Assembly (NCBI GenBank): GCA_018398585.1
Contig: JAGTTD010000010.1
Span: forward strand, 327,501 to 391,500
Length of the DNA: 64,000 nt
From: Simmondsia chinensis
Lineage: Eukaryota; Streptophyta; Magnoliopsida; Caryophyllales; Simmondsiaceae
Reading direction: 5' to 3'
This document shows, piece by piece, positions 44,152 to 55,420 of this stretch. The translations under genes were made by a program, and so were the position numbers. Position 1 is the first letter of the stretch, and each line of letters starts with the position of its first letter. The notes beneath the pieces are model-generated. The model was not told the DNA's origin and searched no databases. It saw nothing but the letters and a program-made list of their open reading frames with translations.

Positions 44152-44650
44152 GGTTAAATTACAGAATATTCCCCTGTCTTTTGCTTCAAAAACAGAAAAT
44201 CCTCTCACAAATAAAAGCACTTACAAAACCCCCTCACTTTTAAAAATTTATCACTTAACCCTCATATAACTTATTTTTGACCATTTTGCCCCTAATGTTT
44301 AATTTTGCTTTTAGAAAAAGGTTTTATATTATTAGACAAAAATTAAATATTTATGTTTTTAGCAAAAAAAATTATCTATATTTATAAAAATATAATTATT
44401 TTAATTAATTATAGTAATATTATATAAGTTCAGAAGATAAAAAGTATTTTTAAAATTTTCAGAAAAAAATATTATGAGATAAAATATAACTTTTTTTTTT
44501 TTTGGTTGAGGGGCAAAATGGTCAAAAAAATTTATTTGGGGGCAAAGTGAAAAATTTTTAAAAGTTAGGGGATTGAGTGAGTGATTTTATTTGTAAGGGG
44601 GGTTTTTTATTATTAAAGTAAAAGTCAGAGGGGTTTTCTTTAATTTACCC
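44152..44650. mobile_element. Foldback MITE, 499 bp, 9-bp TSD
   Basis: The left end GGTTAAATTACAGAATATTC, CCCTGTCTTTTGCTT and right end AAGTAAAAGTCAGAGGGG, TTTTCTTTAATTTACCC are inverse repeats; inner words GACCATTTTGCCCC / GGGGCAAAATGGTC also pair. Flanked by AATAATTTT and TATAATTTT (44143-44151, 44651-44659; one mismatch). The 9-bp TSD suggests a Mutator-like origin. No ORF. 360 bp downstream of the transporter stop. Confidence 0.75.
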
Positions 44651-45007
44651 TATAATTTTTAAACCAAAAATAATAAATATAAAATAATATCAAACAAGCC
44701 AGTACAACAATAGTTAATTCTTGTTTTTTATTTTAAGAGAAATTAATGAAGTTTTTATTATATATAATTACAGTGGAAAACTATAGGTTTAGATATTTTC
44801 GGAGATTCATATGAAATATGATGATGTAAAAGAGGCCAAAATGGTTGAAGAGATTGGTAAGTTTTGTGATATGATAAAATATCATATCTTTAATTGTACT
44901 TTTCTTTATTATAAAGTATAAATAAAAAATATTGTTACTTTTGCCCCCAAAAAGCGTACATATTTGAGTATCCACATCTTACTTTCCCATTATTGCACAC
45001 TAATACC

Positions 45008-45241
45008 AAAGAAGGAACCAACACGCCGTCATCGAATCTCATTAAAACTCCGAAGTTAAGCGTGCTTAGGCGAGAGTAGTACCCGGATGGGTGACTTCCT
45101 GGGAAGTCCTCACCCTCAGGTTGGGGGCATTGGGAAACAGCCTCTCTTCAGGTTAACACCGTGAAGGAGGTAGGTTGCGTACATCCGGCCCCCCCCTAGA
45201 CCCTGCGTAGGCGGGAGCCCTTGAGGCACTGGGTATGTTCT
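45008..45241 (+). mobile_element. 5S-rRNA-headed SINE with Au-type tail
   Basis: The head has ACACGCCGTCATCGAATCTC, AAACTCCGAAGTTAAGCGTG, CTTAGGCGAGAGTAGTACCC, GGATGGGTGACTTCCTGGGA and AGTCCTCACCCTCAGG. The linker GTTGGGGGCATTGGGAAACA and tail GTAGGTTGCGTACATCCG, GCGTAGGCGGGAGCCCTTGA, GGCACTGGGTATG follow. Same junction subfamily as 27829-28070. No certain TSD. Confidence 0.8.
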
Positions 45242-46336
45242 TTTTTAATATAAACAATAAAAAATGTAACTTTCGGGTTATTATTTGATCCAATTGTTAA
45301 AATAATATTAAAAGAAAAAATATTTTTAAAATAAACTTGTAAGATAAATTATTTTTTCAAATGATATTCATGTCATCGTTTGATATTTTTTATTCTTTTT
45401 TGTTTTCTTAACTTTTTTTTTTTATCAAAAATACTGAATTTTAACGCATAATTTTTTATTTTTTAAAATTTGTTATAAGTTAATTATTTATTAAATATTT
45501 AAATTAAATTTTTATATAAATAATTTAATTTAAATATTCAATTAGTAATTTAATTTATTTATTATAATTAAGAAATTACTATGAATTTTTTAAAAAATAA
45601 AACATCACATGCATATATAAATGCACATACATGCATGTATCAGAAAATTATGCACTTAGTGCCTCCCCCTATGGTACTCATTTTCTTAAAAAAAGGCATT
45701 AAATAGTTAAAAGTTAACATCGACGTCATTTGAAAAAAATATTTTTTTAAGGTCGGTTTTAGAAATATTTTTTCTTTTGGTGTTATTTCAGGCATCGGCT
45801 CTTTTTGCTTGGGACTCTAAAACTTTTGAAGTTGTGATTTGTGAAAAATAATTGTTAATATTAATAAGTTTTGCGATTATAATTATTGTATATGAGCGGT
45901 CTCATTTGAAATTTTTGCTTGGGGCCTCGAAGATGTCGGGGTTGGCCCTAGACAAATATGAAATATTTGTGACGAGCGAAAATCAAATTGAATCGCATAA
46001 TTCACTCCAAGATTTGGGCATTACTAATCATTCATTGTCTAATGGTTGTCCCATGTTACTACCTCTTGCGACCTAAGATCCCATCTAGTTCAATTTAGTC
46101 TCATCTATAATTAGACCGATGTATACCTTCAAATTTTTTGGGCCGTTTGGAATGATGACTTCCCCCTTTTATAAGAAAAGTCATTTTTTCGTCCATTTAA
46201 AAGAAAAGTTTTTCCTTAGAAAAATCGTTTCTGTTAGAAAGTGCATGCCAAATAACAAAAAATATGAAAATCAATTCTTATAATGTGTTTTTCCCTCTAA
46301 AAATTTAATAGTTAATTTAAATATAAATTTAAAAAA
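45242..46336. other. AT-rich intergenic DNA, no gene seen
   Basis: TTTTTGCTTGGGGCCTCGAA (about 45913) repeats a motif from about 3185 (TTTTGCTTGGAGCCTC), the mark of some shared transposon end. Short frames such as 45852-46076 are chance. Confidence 0.3.
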
Positions 46337-46721
46337 GGGTTATTTGCGCTAAAGGTCTCTATACTTTGTCCATTGTGTCAATTTAGTCTTTGTATTTTAA
46401 TTGTGTCAATTTAGTCCTTTACAATTCAAAATGTGTCAATTTGGTGTTAAAAAAAAAATTTATGTTAAGTTTTTAATAAAATTTTTAACGGTACGACCAC
46501 GAATTGGGTTAAATTAAATAAACGGATGAATTTATAATAAGTTGCTTGCATTTAACATAATTTTTTCTTTCAAAATTTCAACATCAACTTAACTTAAATT
46601 TGATCAAAGAACTAAATTGACACATTTTAAATTGTTAAGGAACTAAATTAATATAATTAAAAATATAAAGACTAAATTAATATAATGAATAAAGTATAAA
46701 AGGTTTTGACATCAATAACCC
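46337..46721. mobile_element. Mutator-like MITE, 385 bp, 9-bp TSD
   Basis: Left GGGTTATTTGCGCTAAAGGT, CTATACTTTGTCCATTGTG; right AAAGTATAAAAGGTTTTGAC, ATCAATAACCC. Flanks TTTAAAAAA and TTAAAAAAA (46328-46336, 46722-46730) differ by one base. Body words GTGTCAATTTAGTCC and ACTAAATTGACACA are shared with 62401-62759, a second copy of the family. Confidence 0.75.
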
Positions 46722-46938
46722 TTAAAAAAATAATAAGAATTGCCAACTGTAATTTTTGAAACCTAAAAGATTGAATTGTCTGCATGTGAGTGGGCTAGTG
46801 GAATATGCCATGACTCGATGTGAACTTGTAACAGCTCCAATTATTTGGGATTTTTAAATTAAAATACGGTTTTATTTGATTATCAAAAAGCAAGCACCAA
46901 AATTAAAATTTATGGGAAGTACACATTTGTCCTCTCGT

Positions 46939-47477
46939 TTAGGCCTCGTTTGGTTGTCAATGGAATTAAATTCCCACAGGAAGTTGTACTTCCTACGAAT
47001 TCACTTCCCGTGTAGACTTTCCAGTAACTAGTATAAAAGTGTTTGGTTTGATTGTCTATATAAGAAATGGAAATCCTGCGAATTTAATTCCTATATATTG
47101 TTTGGTTCATACAATAATTTTCCATAAAATACAATTTAAATGACTGTTATTACCCATGACCAATATTCCAATTTTCGCCAAGGAAGGGTAAGTTGTTAGA
47201 GGGACTCACAATTAGAAGAGTAAAGTTGTCATATTTACAAATTACAAGGGATATGATTGTTATATATATATATATATTAAAAGTTACTAAGGAAATAGAA
47301 CTTACCTGGAGAGTTAGCTAAGTTACTTCCTGCATCTTGAAGCAATTGGAAATTGCTTAGCAATTTTCATTTCCCTCATTTTGCATACTTCCCGCATACC
47401 AAACAAAAGCCAAAATCTGCACTTCCCATGAACTCTAACTTCCCATATCTACTTCTCTCATACTAAACGAGGCCTAA
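46939..47477. mobile_element. MITE-like element with TTAGGCCTCGTTTGG ends
   Basis: Left TTAGGCCTCGTTTGGTTG and right ACTAAACGAGGCCTAA are near-perfect inverse ends. The inside repeats GGAAGTTGTACTTCCTACGA / CACTTCCCATGAACTC words in both orientations and has an (AT)n at about 47260. Members at 1424 and 26385. The TSD is uncertain, so the superfamily is left open. Confidence 0.65.
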
Positions 47478-48384
47478 GTTACCATGAAATTGGCAAACAT
47501 GGGAAGTGGAATTCCTGGACAAATTCCAATTCCTTAAAAACACTTATAATTCTTTTGTTTTAACGTAACCTTATTAGGAAAATCTATTTTTCATCTCGAT
47601 AATTAAACACTTTGCATCTATTTAGGAATTGAATTCATAAGAAATATAAATTCCTACAGGATTACAATTCTTGTGTTAACTAAACGAGACTTATATAATA
47701 GGTATACGCTCAATATAACTAAATAGTATCATAATATAAGGACATAACTATTCAGTATTATTTTATGGCTTACTAATTTTTGAGAAAATTTGATTACGAT
47801 ACCATGAGGATTGATCATATATTCGTTGAGTATCACATGGTTATCAAATATTTTTGAAATATCTTGAACTTTTGTAACTTCTTTTTTTTCCGAATACCCT
47901 TCAAATAGCTCCTTTCGACGAAGGCGAGCTTTGCTGGTGGTGGCGATGTGGTGGCGTGCCACGCAGGGTTGGGGGAGGATGCTATCGGAGGGGGGATTCT
48001 ATAGCAAGGAAGCCGAGGCATTAGCATAAATTAACGACACCATAATGAACTTACATATTATTAACAATTGATACTTAAATAATCACTACAAAAATAAAAT
48101 AAGAAACTTTATATGTGATAGCATTTGAGAGGCCCCAAGTGGTTGCTTGAGGTTATATCTGGTCCGGTAACTAACCGATTTTCTCATATATATTTTTTAC
48201 AATATTTATTGCAAATTGAAATAATATAAATGAAGTAGGCAAGTAGGTGAGGGAGATTTCAATGAAAGTAAAAATTTAAATTATTAATCACATGACCAAT
48301 TAATTTACATATTCATGGATATATGGAGCTATTTTGGATTCATTTGCCCATTTGTCTGTTGTCTTCACTTGGATTAAAATGTTC
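47478..48384. other. Intergenic; MITE scrap, no gene seen
   Basis: 47600-47695 repeats CGTTTGG-MITE words (GAATTGAATTCATAAG, CTAAACGAGAC). The GC-richer piece at 47900-48030 has two overlapping minus-strand frames with no recognisable domain. CACTACAAAAA at about 48084 resembles a CACTA end but has no partner. Confidence 0.3.
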
Positions 48385-48495
48385 CTATTTTTTTTAACAT
48401 CAGTAAAGCCCGGAGTAAGAGGATGTTGGATTCGAACCCGCGTTCCGGGGTCGGCCAACTACCAGCAAGCCGAGGAAACGGCTCACATTGATTAT
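48385..48495 (-). repeat. tRNA-derived SINE, poly(A)-tailed (family B), minus copy
   Basis: On the minus strand GCTTGCTGGTAGTTGGCCG (A-box side), AACGCGGGTTCGAATCCAAC (perfect B box), then CTCCGGGCTTTACTGATG and a poly(A). Same 3' end as 12225-12348. Confidence 0.6.
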
Positions 48496-48537
48496 GATTG
48501 GCCTTAAGCTTTTTGTAACTTGAGCATGTTACCATCA

Positions 48538-48705
48538 TGAGAGCGCCTCAGTTGGTGGCGTCTCCTACCCATGGGGTCATCGTCCACGAGTCATGAGTTA
48601 TATTCTCGATGAGGATATACTCATAACATACCTGCTTATAGAGATTGTCGGCCTCCTCATAGGTCGGAATTGGCTGAGCCTCGTTACCGTAAAAAAAAAA
48701 AAATT
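48538..48705 (+). mobile_element. tRNA-derived SINE (family T), second copy
   Basis: TGAGAGCGCCTCAGTTGGTG (A box), CTCCTACCCATGGGGTCATC, CACGAGTCATGAGTTATATT (decayed B box), CTTATAGAGATTGTCGGCC, CTCATAGGTCGGAATTGGC, CTCGTTACCG and poly(A). TGTTACCATCA / TGTTACTATAA at the borders may be a worn TSD. Confidence 0.65.
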
Positions 48706-49885
48706 TGTTACTATAACATATACGAAATTATAGTATGGCTAAAACATAGAAAACTAATGTTTTTTTTTTCCCTTTAAAATAGAAGCAGAAGTAAAAATCA
48801 AAACTTTTTCATGTAATAATATTCTTATTATTTCAAAGCACCATTCATAAAAAGTGCTTCTAAAAAATATTTTTTTCACAATTTAACCAAACGAACTCAC
48901 AAACTTGTTAGAATCGAGCTCTAAATATCAGCTCTTTGTTATATTAATATTAATGTTCTTTAATCGGCAGTTGATTAAGACATGCATGCACTTTATTAAT
49001 ATAAAAATATTTTTCTTAAGCGAAAACCGTAAAATTATCCAAGAAATAAGCAAAAATGTTGTACGTTGCGAGAAAAAAGCCACGAAAATGTCGCGATAAA
49101 TAGGTGTTTAGAAACTAGTTTATTGTTAATCATGGCATTTTCGTGCGCCTTCTTGTTATATCATGTAGCATTAGTTAGAAATAAGTGGAAAGCGTAGAAC
49201 AACTTGCCCGCTCTCTCTTTAAAATTGTTTAGTTAATAAAAATTTTTCGGCTTTCTAGGAAGATTTTTAAGAGAAATAATTTTAGCAAAAATCTGTTTAA
49301 AAGGATTTTTTTTTTTTTTTTTTTTTTGTCAAAATCAATCTTTCAAATAGTACGATTTATGATCTTGCTCCCTTTCATGCATATGTTAAAAGTTGGAAAA
49401 CATATATAGTTCTCGTATTTTTTCTATTTTCCTTTATGATTGGAGAAGCGTTTTGTTGTATGTGTCTAACCGGGATCAAGATCCCTTCCGAGCTGTTCTT
49501 TCTGTTTCTAGTGTCGAAACCTCAGGATTCGCTCTTCGGAGAGGGCATCCTTGATGGAATTTTGGCCTCGTCCTTACCTCTGTAAAAAATTTTGCAGGTA
49601 TCTTTCTATTTTTATTTTTTGAAAATAACGTTTAGAAAATAGAATAAGAAAACAAGCAAAACGAATTTTCTTTACGTGCTCAAATTTTAATTTAAATTTG
49701 GCTAAAGGATCAAATTATTTTGACATCCCCATAGAAAATGGCTAGTTGATTTATGCAAACTAACATTTGAGGTGCATCGTTTTCCTAAGATGGGACGTAT
49801 GTATTCCGAGTTTTGCTCGTTATTTATCAAAAAAGGGTGCATTGTTTTCCTTAACTGGTTTCCCGATGTCCACATTTTTTTTTTT
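48706..49885. other. Intergenic, no gene seen
   Basis: 49440-49600 (GTGTCTAACCGGGATCAAGA, TTCGGAGAGGGCATCCTTGA) is GC-richer and may be a LINE 3' UTR scrap. Long T tract at 49305-49327. Confidence 0.3.
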
Positions 49886-50230
49886 CTTGAAATTATCACT
49901 TATATATCTTGACATTTTAATATATACAAAAAGATACCCTGAGTTTTAGACATTTTACCACTTAAGTACCCTGAAGTTTTAAAATTTTATGAATTAAGTA
50001 CCCTTTGTTAAAAATTTGATAGATTTCCATTAGAGAATGGTAAAGTTGAACTTGATTTCAACAATATATAAATATCTTTATTAGAATTTGATAATTTTTT
50101 TTCCGAAAAGTGCAGAAATGACATATAATTATAGTAATTTTTAGGTAGTCTACATCAATATTCTATAAATATTTTATCCAAATTCGTTGAAATTTTTATA
50201 AAAAATTAGCACTAGCTTATATATATATAT
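49886..50230. mobile_element. Half of a foldback MITE (TTATCACTTAGGTACC family)
   Basis: AAATTATCACTTATATATCT, TTACCACTTAAGTACCCTGA and ATGAATTAAGTACCC match the left arm of 20884-21385; the inverse right arm is missing. Confidence 0.5.
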
Positions 50231-50939
50231 ATCGTCACGGACTACGATTAGAGTTAGGCAATACAAGGGGCAAGCATTTTAAACTTATCTTTGTCAAATT
50301 GTCCACACAATTGGCTTCCCTACCGTTACGTATTAAAAAAAAAAAAAATCACCGAATTTCGAATTGTAAATATTGAATTTGTTGACTAGAATGTTCCACT
50401 TAATCGAACATGAAATGGGGGAGTGCATACAACAAAATAGGGCAATAGCTACACTTAGCTAGAAACACTTTCAATTAAGTGTAGAATATTAAAGAATAAA
50501 ATATTTAAAATAGTTATAGCAACATATCTCTTAATACACTTTTGCTAAATGTTATTTATTATAACTATTTACTTTACCTTGAACCCTTATAATTGTTAAA
50601 CAAAAGCCCAAACAAAATCAGTCTCACAATATAGGGACGTTTATTTATCTCTATACCAACGCTACCAAAAGGTGTCGCTATAGCCTCAGTTACATAACCA
50701 ACAGCGACATTAGTATATGTGTTGCTAGGGTAACCAGGAGGGCTTTCAGGGTAAGTAGAACTAAAATTTAGCGTTGTAATAATCCTATATTTGTTGTAAT
50801 AGGAGACAACAGTAGCAGAGTTCAATTCAGTGATTATATCGTGATAAAGTAGTCAGTCTTTTGTTACAGAGAGGTCAAATGCAAACAAAATCGCTTTAAT
50901 CTTTAACCTGTAAATATTGAATTCAAACCCAAAGCACTA
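50231..50939. other. Intergenic, no gene recognised
   Basis: The minus-strand frame at 50574-50825 (83 codons) reads repeated GYPSNTYTNVAVGYV and ATPFGSVGIEINKRP; such words (GGTAGCGTTG, GCGACAC) occur in non-coding parts of CACTA-type transposons. I do not call it a gene. Confidence 0.3.
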
Positions 50940-51440
50940 ATCTCCATGCTTAACCCAATGACATTCTTATTAACGGCATGCTAGAGTATAAACTAGTTGC
51001 GATGCAAACCTCTTGGATTTTGTCTCAAATTTTTTGTCTAGAATTCAAGCAGAGGTCTGTGGTGGAATGGAAGCCCTTTATATTTGGATCGGGTTATACT
51101 CAATTTCTCATTTTTTCAAGGTTTCTCTCACGTACTACATATTCTCATCTTCTTTTTTTTTTAAGGACTTGAGCCATTTTCAACCACCGAGAGATAGACA
51201 GAGAAAAGAAAGAGAAGGAGTAAAGAATTCTCTTGTAGTACCCTAAAATTTTAATCAATAAAAGTTCTCTACCTCCACCCGTGATTTTCCCTTCTCTCTA
51301 AGGGTTTCCCACGTAAATACTATTGTCTTCATTGCTCGTTCTCCTTTACCTTCTTGCTCGTATTTTAGATTTCATTTAGTATCTAACTTGAACCCAGATC
51401 AAGAGTATTTTCGCCTTACAAAATCAGGTACACCGAAAGT
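50940..51440 (+). mobile_element. Copia-like LTR relic
   Basis: The 3' half has AATCAATAAAAGTTCTCTAC, CTCCACCCGTGATTTTCCC, GGGTTTCCCACGTAAATAC and TTGTCTTCATTGCTCG, the usual R/U5 wording of plant copia LTRs (leader ending ...CACGTAAATC...TTG). AATAAA at about 51256 would be its polyadenylation signal. No internal region or partner LTR recognised. Confidence 0.4.
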
Positions 51441-51870
51441 GATGCATGAGCCAACACACATAAAAACATGTGGCAAAAAGAACAATAGTCGGTTGCTTGA
51501 AGCCAAAATTTGGGGTCATTTTCTAAGGGGAGAGGTCCACCATTAAAAAAGGGAATAGGAGGTGTCACCATTCATGGAAAAAAGTAGGGAAGTACAACCT
51601 AAACCAAAAAAAAATAATAATAATAATAATAATAAATAAAAATAAAAATTGTGGTGTAAAAGGATTTATATGTACATATAGCCTAATGGTGACAGTGCAA
51701 TGCATCTATACACATGCAGTGCTGAGGACATAGTCTAGTGACAGAAAACACTAACTGTCTTACACGTTATTTGGGTTTTTTTGATAGATAGCAAAAAATT
51801 TCCTAGCAGATCTTAGCATTCCGCAAGAGTGGAACCCGACCAACAAAAGTGGCAGCAGATAAGCAAACAA
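51441..51870. other. Intergenic, no gene seen
   Basis: (AAT)n microsatellite at 51611-51645. Otherwise nothing recognisable. Confidence 0.35.
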
Positions 51871-52059
51871 AAAAATGGAAAGAAACGTATCCAGTGCCTC
51901 AAGGGCTCCCGCCTACTCAGGGTCTGGGGGGCGGATGTACGCAGCCTTCCCCCCTCAGGGTGTTAACCTGAAGAGAGGCTATTTCTCAGTGCCCCCAACC
52001 TGAGGGTGAGGATTTCTCAGGAGGTCACCCATCCTGGTACTACTCTCGCCCAAACAAAC
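51871..52059 (-). mobile_element. 5S-headed SINE, head truncated inside 5S
   Basis: On the minus strand it opens GGGCGAGAGTAGTACCAGGA, TGGGTGACCTCCTGAGAAAT, CCTCACCCTCAGGTTGGGGG, CACTGAGAAATAGCC, then GGCTGCGTACATCCGCCCC, CAGACCCTGAGTAGGCGGGA, GCCCTTGAGGCACTGGATAC. The 5S head starts in mid-gene, so this is 5' truncation. AAGCAAACAA at 51861-51870 and 52060-52069 is a fitting 10-bp TSD. Confidence 0.78.
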
Positions 52060-53154
52060 AAGCAAACAAGCGTAGAAAAAAGCAAAGAGGAAAGCAAAAA
52101 GACAGAATACAAGCCCCTAATACAAAAGCATTAGAGCAAAATTTAACCATAAAGGGGCAAGAATCAAATAACCCATTTCTTTACAGACCAACCACAAATA
52201 TAAAGCTAATTGAAATCCCCAGAGCTATATATATTCCTGTTAAAGTTCTTACTTCTGCTGCAGTTTCTAAATGTAGACAAACAACCTCCATATCCTCGTG
52301 AAACCTTTAAACTCTCCATATTATAGAAATGAAATCTTCACATCTAGCTTTTATCCAAGACCAAACCTGATCTTGACCCGCCATACCCATTTCTTCAATG
52401 CCCCAACTCATAAGCTCAAACACCAGATCGTCATTTGGGTTTGAATTTTCACTATAGTGCTTGAACTTTTTTATTTAAATTTTTAGCACATAAGGTTTTG
52501 TTCGTATTAATAAAGAAGACCTCTTCGGCGATACCCAGTATTAAAAACATGAAAAGATAAAATTGCCCATGGCCGAAACAAGGTCGTTTTGATACCTAAG
52601 ACTAAAACTTAGTGCCGTGATTATTCTTCTGTTTCCTGGACTATGAAAGTTAGCATTTGGACGTAATTTGTACTAAAATGGTAGCGTTTTGTAATCCATT
52701 TAAGATGCCCTAAATGTCATTAAGGGGTCTTTTTGTCAACATAATTTATTAGTTAGTTAAATTTCACTTGTCATGTCAACTTTCTCCCATGACAATGACA
52801 TTATCACCTCGAAGAGGGTCGTATCTATTAATACGAATAAAATATAAGGTACTAAAAGAATAAATCAAAAGGATCATATGAGCCCTTTTATTATTTCTAT
52901 AAATGTCTATGTACTAAAAAATAAATGATGCAACATTTTAACAGTATCATTTTCCTTAGCAATGCTACATTTATTCTCCTCAATTGTATGTACAATTCGA
53001 AATCAATTTCTACATGTATGTGTACTTCAAATTAATTCCTATATAGGTGTGCAGTACTTTTCCTTTATCATTACAGAGTTAAACATCGAGAACGTTTTCT
53101 GAAATATAACTAAATACCTTTCTAATTATTTTTCTTAAATTTTATTGCTTCATG
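52060..53154. other. Intergenic, no gene seen
   Basis: Nothing beyond A-rich DNA; frames are short and without similarity. Confidence 0.3.
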
Positions 53155-53580
53155 ATTAGAGGTGTATTTGAGCCCTATCGAGCCCGAGCCTGCCAGGCTC
53201 AAGGCTCTGCTCAAAGCTCGTCAAACTTTGAAAGCTCGGGCTCAAACTCAGCTCGTCAAAAGCTCGAGCTCGGCTTTGCTCGGTCTAAGCTTGGTGAGCT
53301 TCAAATTAGGCTTGCAATATTTGGGCTCATTTAAGCTCAATATAGGCTCATTGGGCAGGTTTAAGCTCATGTTTGGCTCATTTAGGTTCCAATATGGATC
53401 CATTAGACAATATTTAAGGAAATATATTATACTAAAAAAAGTTCGATTGGGCTCGTTTAGGCTCGCGAGCCTACAAGTTTGAGTTTCACTAGGTTCAGAC
53501 TCGGCTCGACTCGAGCTCAAAACGAGCCGAGCTTTTTGAACTTTATAACAAGCCGATTTCACTCATTTACCCCCCTATTC
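53155..53580. repeat. GAGCTCG-rich foldback-type repeat
   Basis: Left TTAGAGGTGTATTTGAGCCC, right CACTCATTTACCCCCCTA, rough inverse ends. The interior has AAGCTCGAGCTCGGC, TTTAGGCTCGCGAGCC and GACTCGAGCTCAAAACGAGC. The three plus-strand frames here are composition artefacts. Confidence 0.5.
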
Positions 53581-54149
53581 ATGATAGTGCTTTTTGTGTT
53601 TTTTGTTGTCCTGGTAAGTGACTGAATGGCTGTATGGGACCTAAATCTATCAAGATTTCAACAACAAAAGAATTCAAGTTTAAATTTTCAAACCTTGTAA
53701 TATGATTTAAATACAAGTTATAAGACGTCTTTTCTTTCAATAAGTAGCGAGTTAAATTCACAATACAAAATCTGACATCTCATAAAAACACCCAAGATAC
53801 ACACACAGTGTAGGGAAAGGGAAAATAATAAGAAACACCTCAACAAGTCGTAGATACCGACTTAATACATGTATTATCTGTGATTTAACTCTAGGCGTTT
53901 ATGCGAGAAATCATATTAGAATATGAAAGCGTTCATGGGCATTCATTTATCCGGTTAAACTTTTGAAATAATTAGTCCACGTATTAGTCTTTAGATCTTG
54001 TCACTTTGCAGATGCCTATTGTGCAATTTGACTTTACAGTCTATATGATTTTCTTTTTCTTTTTTAGTTGTTTCTGTTTATTTCTTCAAATACATTCATA
54101 AAGCATTTGGAGGATCCTTTCCTCGGTCTTACTTAAATAAAAGTTCTCA
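53581..54149. other. Intergenic; retroposon scrap
   Basis: TTCAATAAGTAGCGAGTTAA...CACAATACAAAATCTGACATCTC (53736-53782) is the minus-strand 3' end of a second poly(A) retroposon subfamily, also at 36522-36600 and 56730-56960. No gene. Confidence 0.35.
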
Positions 54150-54360
54150 ATTTTTTTTTGGTAATTAGCGACAAGGTCACGATACATAGCAGGCCACTCG
54201 ACTAAGCAAGACCTGAGTCCACCCATAGAAGAGACAACAAAAAAAAAGGCAGGGAGACAAACAAAAACAGGCAAAACACAAGCCTCAAACACGACTACTC
54301 AAGACATCGATCTACATAATCAATCAAACTGCAGAAAACTGGAGCAACGACGCGCTAAAA
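54150..54360 (-). mobile_element. Poly(A)-tailed retroposon 3' end, minus copy
   Basis: Entered by poly(T) and GGTAATTAGCGACAAGGTCA, CGATACATAGCAGGCCACTC, CGACTAAGCAAGACCTGAG. On the minus strand this ends ...TGACCTTGTCGCTAATTACC plus A tail, matching the plus copy at 37828-37998. Confidence 0.5.
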
Positions 54361-54602
54361 CTATTGAAGCACACGGCTACTCAAGACAATAAAAGTTCTC
54401 GATACCGCAATCACTCATATGCGAGAAGATATAATAAAAATGACCTCATATAAAAACTGTAAATAACTAAAATTTTAGTACCATAGGTATTTAACTTCAT
54501 CTTTAACTCATAAGTTGTTGGGTTTTTTTTAATGGAATTTATATATGATATTCTATGAATCGAATGAATTTCCTTATTATAATTATTATTTCTCACTTTA
54601 AT

Positions 54603-54720
54603 GCAGTCTATGCATCCGACAGGTGTAAGACTACGTACATTTTACCCTTTCCTTTTAGATTTTGCCATGGTGAAAGCTTCTGTGAAACACTGGGTTGTAT
54701 ATACTATTGTACTGCAGTCT
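54603..54720 (+). repeat. Au-type SINE tail, old copy
   Basis: ACAGGTGTAAGACTACGTAC, ATTTTACCCTTTCC, GTGAAACACTGGGTTGTATA and TACTATTGT follow tail order with heavy change. Confidence 0.4.
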
Positions 54721-54855
54721 ATACAGGTGATACGGGTTATATTAGGTGAGAGTCTTGAAACCTATTCATTTTATAAGATATTTTTGACAACAAATAATAA
54801 CCATACCATTAGCAAATTATCGTGAGCCTAACTTGCATATATGAAAGTAGACCTG

Positions 54856-55420
54856 GTAAAATTTGACATGATACGAACACAACAGGAAGATAGTGGGTTT
54901 GGGTTGGGGTTTTTGAAGCCGGGTTGAATTTAGGTTGACCCGTTTAATTCGTTTAAGTATTTGAGTTGAATTTGGGTTTGACCCATTTAACCTGTTTTCG
55001 ACACGCTTAACTTGTTTATATAGATATGTTAGGTATTTGAGTGAAAACTTACTATTATTATTATGTATAGGTTTTTGGTAGCCTATCCCACATAAAATAT
55101 TTTAAACTATCTTAGTAATGTTAATTTGATAGTTTATTTTAACAATTAAAAGTATGTTATATATTTATTACTAGTATGAACCGTTAAGTGTGTAATTAAT
55201 ATATTTGTAAGTTAACAAACTAGCATTTAATAGAAAAAATCACCAATAGAATTTAAATGGGTGACCCACGGGTGACCCATTTAATAATTGGGTTGGGTCC
55301 AAATTGAAAGTTCGTAAATCGTATAATGAACGGATCGGGTTTGGGTTGACTCCATTTCTAGGACCTCACACATAACACGAATTCAAACACGACACAGCAT
55401 GACACGTTTATACAAAAGTG
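54856..55420. repeat. TIR-type repeat (GTAAAATTTGACATGATACG)
   Basis: Left GTAAAATTTGACATGATACG; right CACGAATTCAAACACGACAC, AGCATGACACG. Inner GGGTTGACCCGTTTAATTCG and GGGTGACCCATTTAATAATT words pair in inverse sense. Third relative of 8870-9445 and 15720-15900. Non-autonomous hAT-like, by inference. Confidence 0.5.

Noticed and set aside
48084..48094. CACTA transposon terminus (CACTACAAAAA)
   Set aside because: No matching inverse terminus or 3-bp TSD nearby; an 11-mer in AT-rich DNA is weak evidence.
50574..50825. 83-codon minus-strand ORF as a small gene
   Set aside because: Wording resembles non-coding transposon repeats (GGTAGCGTTG, GCGACAC); no conserved family recognised.
53152..53562. 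ORFs in three frames over 100 codons
   Set aside because: Caused by the GAGCTCG-rich repeat, which avoids stop codons; no domain similarity.
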